From Lachnospiraceae bacterium (GTDB lineage: Bacteria; Bacillota; Clostridia; Lachnospirales; Lachnospiraceae), in NCBI GenBank assembly GCA_028727605.1, contig JAQYOA010000220.1:1-34751 (forward strand): a stretch of 34,751 nt of DNA, in the 5' to 3' direction. Position numbers and translations under genes: made by a program. Positions 1 through 7,600 of the stretch are shown here, piece after piece. Positions within the stretch are counted from its first letter, which is position 1. Each line of letters opens with the position of its first letter. The notes under the pieces were generated by a model. That model saw nothing but the letters and a program-made list of their open reading frames with translations, was not told the origin of the DNA and made no database searches.

Positions 1-333
1 ATTTTCTTCGCATATTTTTATACCTCAATTACTTTCAATCCCTTGGAAGTAGCGGATAATATGCGTAAGCAGGGTGGATTTATACCCGGTATTCGTCCCG
101 GAAAAGCTACCACTGATTATCTGAACGGACTTTTAAGTTACATTATCTTTATTGGTGCAGCAGGACTTACGATTGTAGCGGTGATTCCGTTCTTCTTCAA
201 CGGATTTTTCAATGCGAATGTTTCTTTCGGAGGAACTTCATTGATCATTATCGCCAGTGTAATTCTCGAGACTTTAAAACAGGTTGAATCCATGATGTTG
301 GTTCGTAACTACAAAGGATTCTTAAACGAGTAA
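1..333 (+). CDS. secY: Preprotein translocase subunit SecY, C-terminal part (5' truncated by window edge)
   Basis: SecY forms the membrane channel of the Sec secretion pathway. The frame is open from base 1, so the gene starts before the window; the ORF-track start at 43 is an internal TTG codon. The visible 110 residues begin with FFAYFYTSITFNP, the conserved cytoplasmic loop of SecY. They continue through NMRKQGGFIPGIRPGK and two hydrophobic segments (roughly residues 50-70 and 80-97) and finish with a short basic tail. This matches the last two transmembrane helices of the family. It is followed by adk and map, the standard end of the spc operon. Assignment by motif is very secure. Confidence 0.96.
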   Translation: MFFAYFYTSITFNPLEVADNMRKQGGFIPGIRPGKATTDYLNGLLSYIIFIGAAGLTIVAVIPFFFNGFFNANVSFGGTSLIIIASVILETLKQVESMMLVRNYKGFLNE

Positions 334-340
334 GGCATCT

Positions 341-399
341 AAGGGACTGTCCGAAAATGGCAGGCCCTTAAAATGCTATCCGGGGATATTTCCGGATAG
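341..399 (+). promoter_or_regulatory. Two hairpins in the secY-adk spacer
   Basis: The 92-bp gap holds two inverted repeats. The first is AAGGG...CCCTT (341-369), extended inward with one mismatch. The second is a perfect 8-bp stem CTATCCGG/CCGGATAG (376-383 and 392-399) with an 8-nt loop, ending about 15 bases before the adk ribosome binding site. Neither has a following T-run, so they look like RNA processing or translation-control structures rather than terminators. Function is not shown by the sequence. Confidence 0.4.
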
Positions 400-425
400 A
401 CGATATATAATGGGAGGATAAGTCT

Positions 426-1070
426 ATGAAAATCATCATGTTAGGTGCTCCTGGTGCCGGAAAAGGTACACAGGCAAAACAGATTGCGGCAAAATATGAA
501 ATTCCGCATATTTCCACCGGAGATATCTTCCGTGCAAATATCAAGGAAGGAACAGAGCTTGGAAAGAAAGCAAAAGCTTTCATGGACAAGGGAGAACTCG
601 TTCCGGACGAACTCACCTGTGATCTGGTAGTCGACCGCATTTCAAAACCGGATGCCTCAAGAGGGTATGTGCTGGATGGATTCCCGAGAACCATTCCTCA
701 GGCCGAAGCCCTGACGAAAGCGCTGGAAGCACGGGAAGAAAAGATCGATTATGCGATCAATGTAGAAGTTCCGGATGAGAATATTGTCCATCGAATGTCA
801 GGACGCCGTGCATGCCTTGGATGCGGAGCAACTTATCATATCGAGTACAATGCTCCGAAAGTGGAAAATGTATGTGACAGCTGCGGAAGCGAGCTGGTGC
901 TTCGTGATGATGATAAACCTGAGACCGTGCAGAAAAGACTTTCCGTATATCATGCACAGACACAGCCTCTGATCGATTATTATAAAGAAGCAGGCGTGCT
1001 GGTTGAGGTTGATGGAACACAGGATATCAACGTGGTGTTCCAGGATATTGTGAAGATTTTGGGAGCGTAA
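426..1070 (+). CDS. adk: Adenylate kinase, zinc-type long form
   Basis: Catalyses ATP + AMP to 2 ADP in the cytoplasm. The 214-residue protein starts with the P-loop GAPGAGKGT (residues 7-15), then the AMP-site region STGD and the DGFPRT motif (84-89). The long LID domain carries four cysteines in two C-X2-C pairs (C130/C133 and C150/C153), the zinc-binding form common in Gram-positive bacteria. Length is typical of long-type enzymes. The start has a strong ribosome binding site (GGGAGGA). It sits between secY and map as in most Firmicutes, and map follows after three bases, so the genes are co-transcribed. Confidence 0.98.
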   Translation: MKIIMLGAPGAGKGTQAKQIAAKYEIPHISTGDIFRANIKEGTELGKKAKAFMDKGELVPDELTCDLVVDRISKPDASRGYVLDGFPRTIPQAEALTKALEAREEKIDYAINVEVPDENIVHRMSGRRACLGCGATYHIEYNAPKVENVCDSCGSELVLRDDDKPETVQKRLSVYHAQTQPLIDYYKEAGVLVEVDGTQDINVVFQDIVKILGA

Positions 1071-1073
1071 CTT

Positions 1074-1844
1074 ATGTCCATATCAATTAAAACTGCCAGA
1101 GAGATTGAGAAAATGCGTCATGCGGGACAGCTCCTTGAGAAAGTGCATGATGAACTGGGAAAAGCAATTCATCCGGGAATGTCGACGCTGGAGATTGACC
1201 GGTTAGGCGAGGAGATTATCAGAAGCTTTGGCTGTGTGCCGAATTTTCTGAATTACAACGGATATCCGGCATCCATTTGTGTATCCGTGAATCAGGAAGT
1301 AGTTCATGGAATTCCAAGCAGGAAACGGATCCTGAAGGAAGGCGATATCGTGAGTCTTGATGCAGGTCTGATTTATGAGGGGTATCATTCGGATGCAGCA
1401 AGGACCCATGCGGTTGGTGAAATTTCTCCGGAAGCAAAGCAGCTGATTGAGGTAACACGCCAGGCATTTTTTGAAGGAATTAAGTATGCAAAGGCAGGAC
1501 ATCATCTCCATGAAATTTCTGCTGCAATCGGGGCATATGCGGAAAGCTTTGGATATGGTGTCGTGCGTGATCTTGTTGGTCATGGAATCGGAACACATCT
1601 TCATGAGGATCCGCAGGTGCCGAATTTTGCACAGCCAAGCAGAGGAATTCGCCTTATGCCGGGAATGACGCTCGCAATTGAGCCAATGATCAATGCAGGC
1701 CGTCCTGAAGTGCGCTGGCTGGATGATGAATGGACAGTTGTGACAGAGGATGGTTCACTTTCCGCTCATTATGAGAATACCATTCTGATTACGGAGGGAG
1801 AACCGGAGATTCTGACACTTTCACATCCGGAGGTTACCATATGA
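1074..1844 (+). CDS. map: Methionine aminopeptidase, type I
   Basis: Removes the initiator methionine from nascent proteins with small second residues. The 256-residue protein is a complete type Ia enzyme. The five metal ligands are all visible: D96 and D107 in SLDAGL...YHSDAARTHAVG, H170 in LVGHGIGTHLHEDP, E203 in AIEP, and E234 near the C-terminus. The substrate-contacting H78 is in EVVHGIPS. It lacks the N-terminal zinc-finger extension seen in some homologues. The ATG lies three bases after the adk stop, with the GGAG site inside adk, indicating translational coupling. Its stop overlaps the next start by four bases (ATGA). Confidence 0.97.
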   Translation: MSISIKTAREIEKMRHAGQLLEKVHDELGKAIHPGMSTLEIDRLGEEIIRSFGCVPNFLNYNGYPASICVSVNQEVVHGIPSRKRILKEGDIVSLDAGLIYEGYHSDAARTHAVGEISPEAKQLIEVTRQAFFEGIKYAKAGHHLHEISAAIGAYAESFGYGVVRDLVGHGIGTHLHEDPQVPNFAQPSRGIRLMPGMTLAIEPMINAGRPEVRWLDDEWTVVTEDGSLSAHYENTILITEGEPEILTLSHPEVTI

Positions 1845-2092
1845 AACCCATCGTAAAAGGAATGTTTGCCAGGAGTCTGGCGGGTCACGATAAGGGAAAG
1901 CTGTATGTGATTGCGAAGGTGGAAGAGCCGTACGTTTATCTGATTGACGGTAAGATCCGTACAGCAGACAGACCAAAAAAGAAAAAACTGATTCATGTAC
2001 AGCCGGATTATGAAATAACCGAAGCGGTACGTGATGAAGAAATCCGAAAAGCAATCAAAGCAAAATTGAAGGAGGATTCAATCAATGTCTAA
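1841..2092 (+). CDS. KOW-domain RNA-binding protein (L14E-like, between map and infA)
   Basis: A small basic protein of 83 residues. The first half (roughly residues 5-50) reads as a KOW-type beta-barrel ([31 protein letters not shown]), and the rest is a lysine-rich charged helix. Firmicutes commonly carry a KOW protein at this position, described as L14E-like or YbzG-like in Bacillus; that equivalence is from family knowledge. Its precise role is unknown; ribosome or rRNA binding is inferred from the domain and operon. The start overlaps the map stop by four bases and its end overlaps infA by eight, so translation of the three genes is probably coupled. Confidence 0.88.
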   Translation: MKPIVKGMFARSLAGHDKGKLYVIAKVEEPYVYLIDGKIRTADRPKKKKLIHVQPDYEITEAVRDEEIRKAIKAKLKEDSINV

Positions 2093-2303
2093 GGCAGATG
2101 TAATTGAAGTAGAGGGAACCGTTCTTGAGAAATTGCCAAATGCAATGTTCAAGGTGGAACTTGAGAATAAACATGTGGTACTTGCTCATATCAGCGGAAA
2201 ACTGCGTATGAATTTTATCCGTATTCTTCCGGGAGATAAAGTTACCATCGAATTATCTCCTTACGATCTGGACAAAGGACGTATTATCTGGAGAGATAAA
2301 TAA
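2085..2303 (+). CDS. infA: Translation initiation factor IF-1
   Basis: IF-1 binds the A site of the 30S subunit during initiation. The 72-residue length is exactly that of bacterial IF-1. The S1/OB-fold sequence is typical: [18 protein letters not shown], then [25 protein letters not shown] and the closing GRIIWR. The start is set by AAGGAGG inside the KOW gene, eight bases before its end. Unlike many Firmicutes, rpmJ does not follow immediately: a 593-bp gap with terminator-like hairpins and a new promoter comes next. Confidence 0.98.
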   Translation: MSKADVIEVEGTVLEKLPNAMFKVELENKHVVLAHISGKLRMNFIRILPGDKVTIELSPYDLDKGRIIWRDK

Positions 2304-2318
2304 AAAAGAAACAGAATG

Positions 2319-2375
2319 ATACAGACAGAGCCGGCAAAAACCATTTCGTTTGTTTTTTGTCGGCTCTGTCTGTAT
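2319..2375 (+). promoter_or_regulatory. Long hairpin downstream of infA
   Basis: A 22-bp inverted repeat starts 16 bases after the infA stop. ATACAGACAGAGCCGGCAAAAA pairs with TTTTTGTCGGCTCTGTCTGTAT, with one G-T wobble and a loop of about 13 nt. Its T-run lies inside the stem, so it is not a textbook terminator. It could protect the mRNA 3' end or be an RNase III-type processing site. Confidence 0.55.
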
Positions 2376-2411
2376 ATTGTTTACATGAAAATTTGTCGGT
2401 TTGATTTAAAT

Positions 2412-2454
2412 AAAAAAGGACTGTCCGTCATTGCCGGCGGACAATCCGTTTTTC
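2412..2454 (+). terminator. Intrinsic terminator after infA
   Basis: GGACTGTCCG (2418-2427) pairs with CGGACAATCC (2438-2447) with one mismatch. The stem is preceded by AAAAAA and followed by GTTTTT. It could work in both directions and would end the secY-adk-map-KOW-infA transcript. Confidence 0.6.
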
Positions 2455-2747
2455 TGTAAAAGATTTTCTGTATCCATCCCCAATAGCAGTTTCAATTCTA
2501 CAGAACAAAAGATTTCGACCGATGTTCAGATTTCTGACAACCGCAGAATAAGCACTCCTTTGCAAATCCCACAGCATCTGCAGCGGTATGTGTTTATTTC
2601 CGGAAAAGTTCCGGGAATGAAATAAAAGACATAACGAAATCCTTCAATTTTATTATGCATGATAATAGAAGGAAAAGCAATGAAAAAACTGTTAAAATTT
2701 TGAAAAGTGGCCTGCTTTAAAAAGTAAAAAAATATGTAAAATTCTTC
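2455..2747. other. Intergenic stretch with no gene seen
   Basis: AT-rich spacer between the infA terminator and the rpmJ promoter. The ORFs listed here on either strand (64 and 75 codons) show no ribosome binding site and no recognisable motif. I regard them as chance. No repeat of note was seen. Confidence 0.5.
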
Positions 2748-2776
2748 TTGCATTTAGGAATATATAATGCTATACT
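2748..2776 (+). promoter_or_regulatory. Sigma-A-type promoter for rpmJ and the alpha cluster
   Basis: TTGCAT (2748-2753) and TATACT (2771-2776) are separated by exactly 17 bp. An overlapping TATAAT occurs at 2763. Transcription would start near 2783, giving a leader of about 115 nt before rpmJ. The leader has an imperfect hairpin around a T7 run at 2803-2809. Confidence 0.65.
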
Positions 2777-2896
2777 ATAAAACGAACGTTTGTGCTCGGC
2801 TTTTTTTCTAACCCAAAAAGAGGCCGTGCAGAGATGTTGTGCAAATTAAAAATTCCCCTACACGGGGCGCCAAGGAGCAAAGAAAGGAGGATTCAA

Positions 2897-3010
2897 ATGA
2901 AGGTAAGGTCTTCTGTAAAACCGATCTGCGAAAAATGCAAGGTTATTAAGAGAAAAGGCAGTATCAGAATCATTTGTGAGAATCCAAAGCATAAACAGCG
3001 CCAGGGCTAA
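2897..3010 (+). CDS. rpmJ: 50S ribosomal protein L36
   Basis: The smallest ribosomal protein, 37 residues, starting [21 protein letters not shown]. Zinc ligands are present as C11, C14, C27 and H32, so this is the zinc-binding (C+) form. The true start is the ATG at 2897, preceded by AAAGGAGG. The ORF track extends upstream to 2792 only because no stop intervenes; that extension has no ribosome binding site and no L36 homologue has it. It stands alone between its own promoter and a 333-bp structured spacer before rpsM. Confidence 0.97.
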   Translation: MKVRSSVKPICEKCKVIKRKGSIRIICENPKHKQRQG

Positions 3011-3343
3011 TCCGTCATAAGCTTGATCGTTGTTGTGCAGATTTTAGTGCGGCTGCAGAATGAACCGCCAGAGTGCGTTGTTCATACTGTTTAATATTAT
3101 AAAGTGAGACCTGACATTTCGTCGGGGAACCTCCGGCGGGTGGACGCGCGGAGCGCATACATCCCTTATAATATTGCTTAATACTCTTATCTGTCAGGTG
3201 GCAGAAGGAGAAAGGTCGTGCGAATCACGGCTGGATACACGCATACCTGTATCCCAATTAGGAAAATATTATGGTAATTGTTTGGCAGTGGAAGCACTGC
3301 GCAGACAGGTTACTGAGAAATCAGAAAATGGAGGACAAATTAC
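3011..3343 (+). promoter_or_regulatory. Structured rpmJ-rpsM spacer, candidate ribosomal-protein leader RNA
   Basis: No convincing ORF occupies this gap. It contains several potential stems: AATATTATAA (3093-3102) with TTATAATATT (3166-3175) enclosing a GC-rich hairpin CTCCG...CGGAG (3131-3153); ACCTGACA (about 3109) with TGTCAGGT (about 3192), which would compete with the first; GGATAC/GTATCC (about 3233-3254); and GCAGTG/CACTGC (about 3286-3301) just before rpsM. Competing pairings upstream of a ribosomal-protein operon suggest autoregulation. In E. coli, S4 controls the alpha operon through a leader pseudoknot. No specific known motif was recognised here. Confidence 0.4.
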
Positions 3344-3712
3344 ATGGCTCGTATAGCTGGTGTAGATTTACCAAGAGACAAACGTGTTGAGATTGGTCTG
3401 ACCTATATCTACGGAATCGGTAGAGCAAGTGCTGACCGTATCTTAAAAGAAGCCGGAGTAAACCCGGATACACGCTGCAGAGATTTAACAGACGATGAAG
3501 TAAAGAAAATCAGTGCAGTTATCGATGAGACTCAGGTAGTAGAAGGTGATCTGAGAAGAGAAGTTGCTATGAATATCAAGCGTCTTCAGGAGATCGGATG
3601 CTACAGAGGAATCCGTCATCGTAAAGGCCTGCCGGTTCGTGGTCAGAAAACAAAGACCAATGCAAGAACCCGTAAAGGTCCGAAGAGAACTGTTGCAAAT
3701 AAGAAGAAATAA
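3344..3712 (+). CDS. rpsM: 30S ribosomal protein S13
   Basis: A head protein of the small subunit that contacts tRNA and the central bridge to 50S. The 122-residue sequence begins [26 protein letters not shown], contains [24 protein letters not shown], and ends in the usual basic tail. The start ATG has GGAGG seven bases upstream. It is the first gene of the alpha cluster rpsM-rpsK-rpsD-rpoA-rplQ. Confidence 0.98.
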   Translation: MARIAGVDLPRDKRVEIGLTYIYGIGRASADRILKEAGVNPDTRCRDLTDDEVKKISAVIDETQVVEGDLRREVAMNIKRLQEIGCYRGIRHRKGLPVRGQKTKTNARTRKGPKRTVANKKK

Positions 3713-3759
3713 TAACCAGTAGTCCAAGAATAGATAAGAAAGTGTAGGTTAGTTTTAAA

Positions 3760-4152
3760 ATGGCAAAAGTGACAAAGAAAACGACAAAACGTCGTGTCAG
3801 AAAAAACGTTGAACACGGACAGGCACATATCCAGTCTTCCTTCAATAATACAATCGTAACACTGACTGATGCTGAAGGAAATGCTCTGTCATGGGCAAGT
3901 GCCGGTGGTCTGGGATTTAGAGGTTCAAGGAAATCTACTCCATATGCAGCACAGATGGCTGCAGAAACTGCTACAAAAGCAGCACTGGTTCATGGTTTGA
4001 AGACTGTTGACGTTATGGTAAAGGGACCTGGTTCAGGACGTGAGGCTGCTATCCGTGCACTGCAGGCATGCGGTCTGGAAGTAACCAGCATCCGTGACGT
4101 AACACCGGTACCGCACAACGGTTGCCGCCCACCAAAACGTAGAAGAGTCTGA
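3760..4152 (+). CDS. rpsK: 30S ribosomal protein S11
   Basis: A platform protein of the small subunit near the E site. The 130 residues include the typical ITVTD-like core ([33 protein letters not shown]), the [15 protein letters not shown] motif and the C-terminal [16 protein letters not shown]. The ribosome binding site is weak (AGGTT about 9-10 bases upstream), which may matter for stoichiometry. It lies 47 bp after rpsM and 17 bp before rpsD. Confidence 0.98.
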   Translation: MAKVTKKTTKRRVRKNVEHGQAHIQSSFNNTIVTLTDAEGNALSWASAGGLGFRGSRKSTPYAAQMAAETATKAALVHGLKTVDVMVKGPGSGREAAIRALQACGLEVTSIRDVTPVPHNGCRPPKRRRV

Positions 4153-4169
4153 TTAGGAGGTAGAGGAAG

Positions 4170-4763
4170 ATGGCAGTAAATAGAGTACCGGTCCTGAAAA
4201 GATGCAGATCTTTAGGTCTGGATCCTGTATATCTGGGAATTGATAAGAAGTCCACAAGACAGCTGAAAAGAGCAAACAGAAAAATGTCTGAGTACGGCCT
4301 TCAGCTGAGAGAAAAACAGAAAGCAAAATTCATTTACGGCGTTCTTGAGAAACCTTTCCGTAACTATTACGAGAAGGCAGACAGAATGGAAGGACAGACC
4401 GGTGAGAACCTGATGATCCTTCTTGAGCTTCGTCTGGACAACGTTCTGTTCCGTATGGGAATGGCAAGGACCAGAAAAGAAGCACGTCAGATCGTTGACC
4501 ACAAACATGTTCTTGTAAATGGCAAGCAGGTAAATGTTCCGTCATACCTGGTAAGTGCCGGAGATACCATCGAGATCAAAGAGGGAAAGAAATCTTCTCA
4601 GAGATATAAAGATATCGTAGAAGTTACCGGCGGTCGTCTGACTCCGGAATGGATTGAGACTGATCTGGAAGCACTGAAAGGTGTTGTAAAAGAGCGTCCT
4701 ACCCGTGAAATGATCGATGTTCCGGTTGACGAAGTGCAGATCGTCGAGTTGTATTCTAAATAA
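4170..4763 (+). CDS. rpsD: 30S ribosomal protein S4
   Basis: A primary 16S rRNA-binding assembly protein. The 197 residues show the N-terminal arm, KMSEYGLQLREKQKAKFIYGVLEKPFRNYYEKA, and the S4 RNA-binding fold (RLDNVLFRMGMARTRKEARQIVDHKHVLVNG). It has one cysteine only, so it lacks the N-terminal zinc-binding cysteines found in some species. The ribosome binding site is strong (TAGGAGG). Bacilli keep rpsD at a separate locus; here it is in the alpha cluster as in many Clostridia and E. coli, where S4 acts as the operon's translational repressor. Confidence 0.98.
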   Translation: MAVNRVPVLKRCRSLGLDPVYLGIDKKSTRQLKRANRKMSEYGLQLREKQKAKFIYGVLEKPFRNYYEKADRMEGQTGENLMILLELRLDNVLFRMGMARTRKEARQIVDHKHVLVNGKQVNVPSYLVSAGDTIEIKEGKKSSQRYKDIVEVTGGRLTPEWIETDLEALKGVVKERPTREMIDVPVDEVQIVELYSK

Positions 4764-4832
4764 TAGTCGCCATACGCGGAAGGCTTTATTGAGAAACCAT
4801 AAGCCAACCAATCTAAAAGGAGGGGCTTTCGA

Positions 4833-5795
4833 GTGTTTGATTTTAACAAACCGAAAATTGAAATTACTGAGATCTCTGATGACAGAAAGTACGGCAGATT
4901 TGTGGTGGAACCTCTTGAAAGAGGCTACGGTACCACATTGGGCAATTCTCTTCGCAGAATAATGCTTTCCTCCCTTCCCGGAGCAGCTGTAAGCCAGGTG
5001 AAGATTGAGGGAGTTCTGCATGAATTCAGCTCCATCCCTGGTGTAAAAGAGGATGTTACGGAAATCATCATGAACCTGAAGAGCCTTGCAATCCGCAATA
5101 ACAGCGAAACCAACGAAGCAAAAGTTGCTTATATTGAGTTCGAGGGCGAGGGCGTTGTAAGAGCATCTGATATTCAGGTAGATCAGGATATTGAAATCAT
5201 GAATCCGGATCTGGTAATCGCAACCTTAAATGGCGGCCCTGAAAGCAAGCTTTACATGGAGCTGACCATTACAAAAGGCCGTGGTTATATCAGCGCCGAT
5301 AAAGGAAAAAGCGACGATATGCCGATTGGCGTCATTGCAGTAGATGCAATCTATACTCCGGTAGAGCGTGTAAATCTGACAGTGGAAAACACCCGTGTAG
5401 GACAGATTACCGATTATGATAAACTGACCCTGGATGTTTACACCAGAGGAACTCTTGATCCGGACGAGGCAGTGAGCCTTGCGGCAAAAGTTTTGAGCGA
5501 GCATCTGAAACTTTTCATTGACCTGTCTGAGAATGCGAAGACAGCAGAAGTTATGATTGAGAAAGAAGACAACGAGAAAGAGAAAGTCCTTGAGATGAAT
5601 ATCGACGAGCTGGAACTTTCTGTTCGTTCTTATAACTGCTTGAAACGTGCCGGTATCAATACCGTTGAAGAACTGTGCAATAAGACTTCCGAGGATATGA
5701 TGAAGGTTCGTAATCTGGGCCGCAAGTCTCTTGAGGAAGTACTCGCAAAATTAAAAGAACTGGGACTGTCATTGAGTCCTGGGGACGGAGAGTAA
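4833..5795 (+). CDS. rpoA: DNA-directed RNA polymerase subunit alpha
   Basis: The alpha dimer nucleates RNA polymerase assembly. The 320-residue protein has the N-terminal assembly domain ([32 protein letters not shown], residues about 24-55), an acidic linker near 240-255 ([12 protein letters not shown]), and the C-terminal domain that binds UP elements and activators ([23 protein letters not shown] to [21 protein letters not shown]). The start is GTG, set by AAGGAGGGG about nine bases upstream. It lies 69 bp after rpsD and 92 bp before rplQ. Confidence 0.98.
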   Translation: MFDFNKPKIEITEISDDRKYGRFVVEPLERGYGTTLGNSLRRIMLSSLPGAAVSQVKIEGVLHEFSSIPGVKEDVTEIIMNLKSLAIRNNSETNEAKVAYIEFEGEGVVRASDIQVDQDIEIMNPDLVIATLNGGPESKLYMELTITKGRGYISADKGKSDDMPIGVIAVDAIYTPVERVNLTVENTRVGQITDYDKLTLDVYTRGTLDPDEAVSLAAKVLSEHLKLFIDLSENAKTAEVMIEKEDNEKEKVLEMNIDELELSVRSYNCLKRAGINTVEELCNKTSEDMMKVRNLGRKSLEEVLAKLKELGLSLSPGDGE

Positions 5796-5887
5796 TCCTT
5801 TTCGTTTGAATTTGTAGAATTAAACCCCTTGTCAGTAAGTCCGAGGAAGCGTGACCTGCGGGTTCCACAAATGGAGGAAAAATTAAA

Positions 5888-6424
5888 ATGGCAAAGTATA
5901 GAAAACTTGGCAGAACATCTGACCAGAGAAAAGCTTTATTGAGAAACCAGGTAACAAATCTTCTGTATCACGGAAAAATCGTTACCACTGAGACCAAAGC
6001 AAAAGAGATCCGCAAGATCGCTGAGAGCATGATTGCCCTGGCAGTAAAAGAAAAAGATAACTTTGAAACCGTAACCGTTACCGCAAAAGTAGCTCGTAAA
6101 GATGCTGACGGAAAACGTGTAAAAGAAGTAAAAGACGGAAAGAAAGTTACCGTATACGATGAAGTACAGAAAGAGATCAAAAAAGATCTTCCTTCCAGAC
6201 TTCATGCAAGACGTCAGATGGCAAGCTTCTTCTATCCTGTAACAGAGGTTCCGAAGGAAGCAGCAGGCCGTAAGAAACACACCAAGTCTATCGATATGAC
6301 AGAGAAGATGTTCTCTGAAATTGCTCCGAAGTATGCAGACCGCAACGGCGGATATACCCGTATCATCAAGATCGGACCGCGTAAGGGCGATGCAGCTATG
6401 GAAGTAGTAATCGAGCTGGTTTAA
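5888..6424 (+). CDS. rplQ: 50S ribosomal protein L17, with an internal insertion
   Basis: An assembly protein at the peptide exit side of 50S. The N-terminus ([20 protein letters not shown]) and C-terminus ([25 protein letters not shown]) are standard. Total length is 178 residues against about 120 in Bacillus. The extra sequence lies mainly between the MIALAVK helix (about residue 52) and LHARRQM (about residue 104) and is rich in K, D, V and E ([20 protein letters not shown]). I believe longer L17 forms occur across related Clostridia, so this is probably a lineage feature, not a frameshift. Last gene of the cluster, followed by a terminator. Confidence 0.96.
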   Translation: MAKYRKLGRTSDQRKALLRNQVTNLLYHGKIVTTETKAKEIRKIAESMIALAVKEKDNFETVTVTAKVARKDADGKRVKEVKDGKKVTVYDEVQKEIKKDLPSRLHARRQMASFFYPVTEVPKEAAGRKKHTKSIDMTEKMFSEIAPKYADRNGGYTRIIKIGPRKGDAAMEVVIELV

Positions 6425-6442
6425 TCGATACGATAAGAACTT

Positions 6443-6476
6443 AAAAGGATCGCCTTACGAGGCGGTCCTTTTTTCC
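6443..6476 (+). terminator. Intrinsic terminator of the alpha ribosomal cluster
   Basis: AAGGATCGCC pairs with GGCGGTCCTT through 10 bp with one G-T wobble, has a 6-nt loop TTACGA, and is followed directly by a T-run. Confidence 0.92.
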
Positions 6477-6503
6477 ATCCGACGCAGACGTTTGCCGCAT
6501 CTC

Positions 6504-6532
6504 TTGCACGGAATGGAAAAATCAGGTAAAAT
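6504..6532 (+). promoter_or_regulatory. Sigma-A-type promoter of the lipid kinase gene
   Basis: TTGCAC (6504-6509), 17-bp spacer, TAAAAT (6527-6532). It lies just after the rplQ terminator and 32 bp before the start codon, leaving a short leader that contains AAGGAGAG. Confidence 0.75.
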
Positions 6533-6564
6533 AGTAACTGCTTACAAATAAGGAGAGTAATCAT

Positions 6565-7467
6565 ATGGAAAAGAAAAAAAAGCTTTTATTTATTTTCAAT
6601 CCTCTTTCTGGAAAAGCGCAGATTACGAGCAAATTATTTGAAATTATTGATGTCTTTGTAAAAGGCGGCTATGAGGTAATTGTACATCCTACGCAGGCAG
6701 TCGGAGATGGCTATGAGAAGACCAAGGAACTGGCTCCGGAAGTGGATCTGGTTGTATGCAGCGGCGGTGACGGAACGCTTGATGAAGTGGTGAGCGGTCT
6801 GATGGATCTCAATGAGCGGATTCCTCTTGGCTATATCCCGGCAGGAAGCACAAATGATTTTGCGAACAGTCTTTCCATTTCTAAAGATATGGTACAGGCA
6901 GCCCGTGATATTATTGAAGGGCAGATGTATTCCTGCGATGTAGGCGCATTTAATCATGACAGCTTCGTCTACATTGCCGCATTCGGGCTTTTTACGGATG
7001 TATCTTATGAGACCGATCAGCATATGAAAAATATACTGGGGCATCTGGCATATCTGCTGGAGGGATCAAAACGAATCTGGAATGTGCCCACATATTGGAT
7101 CAAAGTGGAAGCAAATGGAAAAATTTTCGAAGATGAGTATATCTACGGAATGATAACCAATGCGAAATCCGTGGGTGGCTTTAAAAATCTTCCGGGTCAG
7201 GACGTAAAACTGGATGACGGACTGTTCGAGGTAACTCTGATCAAACGTCCAAAGAATCCGATTGAGCTGCATGAGATTATTACATCTCTGCTTGCAAAGG
7301 AAGATAAAACGAACATGATCGATTCTTTCAAAACCAATCGAATCATCATTGAATCAAATCAGGAAATTGCGTGGACACTGGACGGGGAATACGGCGGTGA
7401 ACACAACTATGTCTGTATCGAAGCCAGAAAGCATGCGATGGAGCTGATTTTGAATCCTCAGGAGTAA
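6565..7467 (+). CDS. Diacylglycerol kinase/YegS-BmrU-type lipid kinase
   Basis: A 300-residue soluble member of the DAGK catalytic family (DgkB, YegS, BmrU). Such enzymes phosphorylate diacylglycerol or related lipids with ATP. Visible motifs: NPLSGK (12-17) in the first strand, SGGDGT (66-71), the nucleotide-binding signature, and PAGSTNDFA (92-100). The second half is the beta-sandwich domain with LDDGLFEV and WTLDGEYGGE. Length matches the family. It is a single-gene unit with its own promoter. The exact lipid substrate cannot be read from the sequence; recycling of diacylglycerol from envelope polymer synthesis is the usual role of DgkB. Confidence 0.9.
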   Translation: MEKKKKLLFIFNPLSGKAQITSKLFEIIDVFVKGGYEVIVHPTQAVGDGYEKTKELAPEVDLVVCSGGDGTLDEVVSGLMDLNERIPLGYIPAGSTNDFANSLSISKDMVQAARDIIEGQMYSCDVGAFNHDSFVYIAAFGLFTDVSYETDQHMKNILGHLAYLLEGSKRIWNVPTYWIKVEANGKIFEDEYIYGMITNAKSVGGFKNLPGQDVKLDDGLFEVTLIKRPKNPIELHEIITSLLAKEDKTNMIDSFKTNRIIIESNQEIAWTLDGEYGGEHNYVCIEARKHAMELILNPQE

Positions 7468-7520
7468 GAATCGCTGCGGCAGGTGCTTCGCCAAAAAAAT
7501 TGAGAAATTCTGAAAACTAT

Positions 7521-7549
7521 TTGGCTTTTCTTAAAAGATGTTGTATAAT
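7521..7549 (+). promoter_or_regulatory. Sigma-A-type promoter of fba
   Basis: TTGGCT (7521-7526), 17-bp spacer, perfect TATAAT (7544-7549). About 50 bp before the fba start, which has an AGGAGG site. Confidence 0.75.
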
Positions 7550-7600
7550 GAGAGCAAGTTAGATAATTAACAATAACAGACACAGGAGGTTATTTGAGCT

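Noticed and set aside
2526-2753. Minus-strand 75-codon ORF between infA and rpmJ
   Set aside because: It overlaps the rpmJ -35 region, has no ribosome binding site and an unlikely Phe/Ile-rich composition; AT-rich spacer gives such ORFs by chance.
3140-3175. T-box-like core (GGGTGGACGCGCGG followed by CATCCC) before rpsM
   Set aside because: The match to the T-box sequence is partial, there is no terminator with T-run, no specifier loop, and the downstream genes are ribosomal proteins.
5936-6280. Minus-strand 114-codon ORF over rplQ
   Set aside because: Shadow of the L17 coding frame; no start signals.
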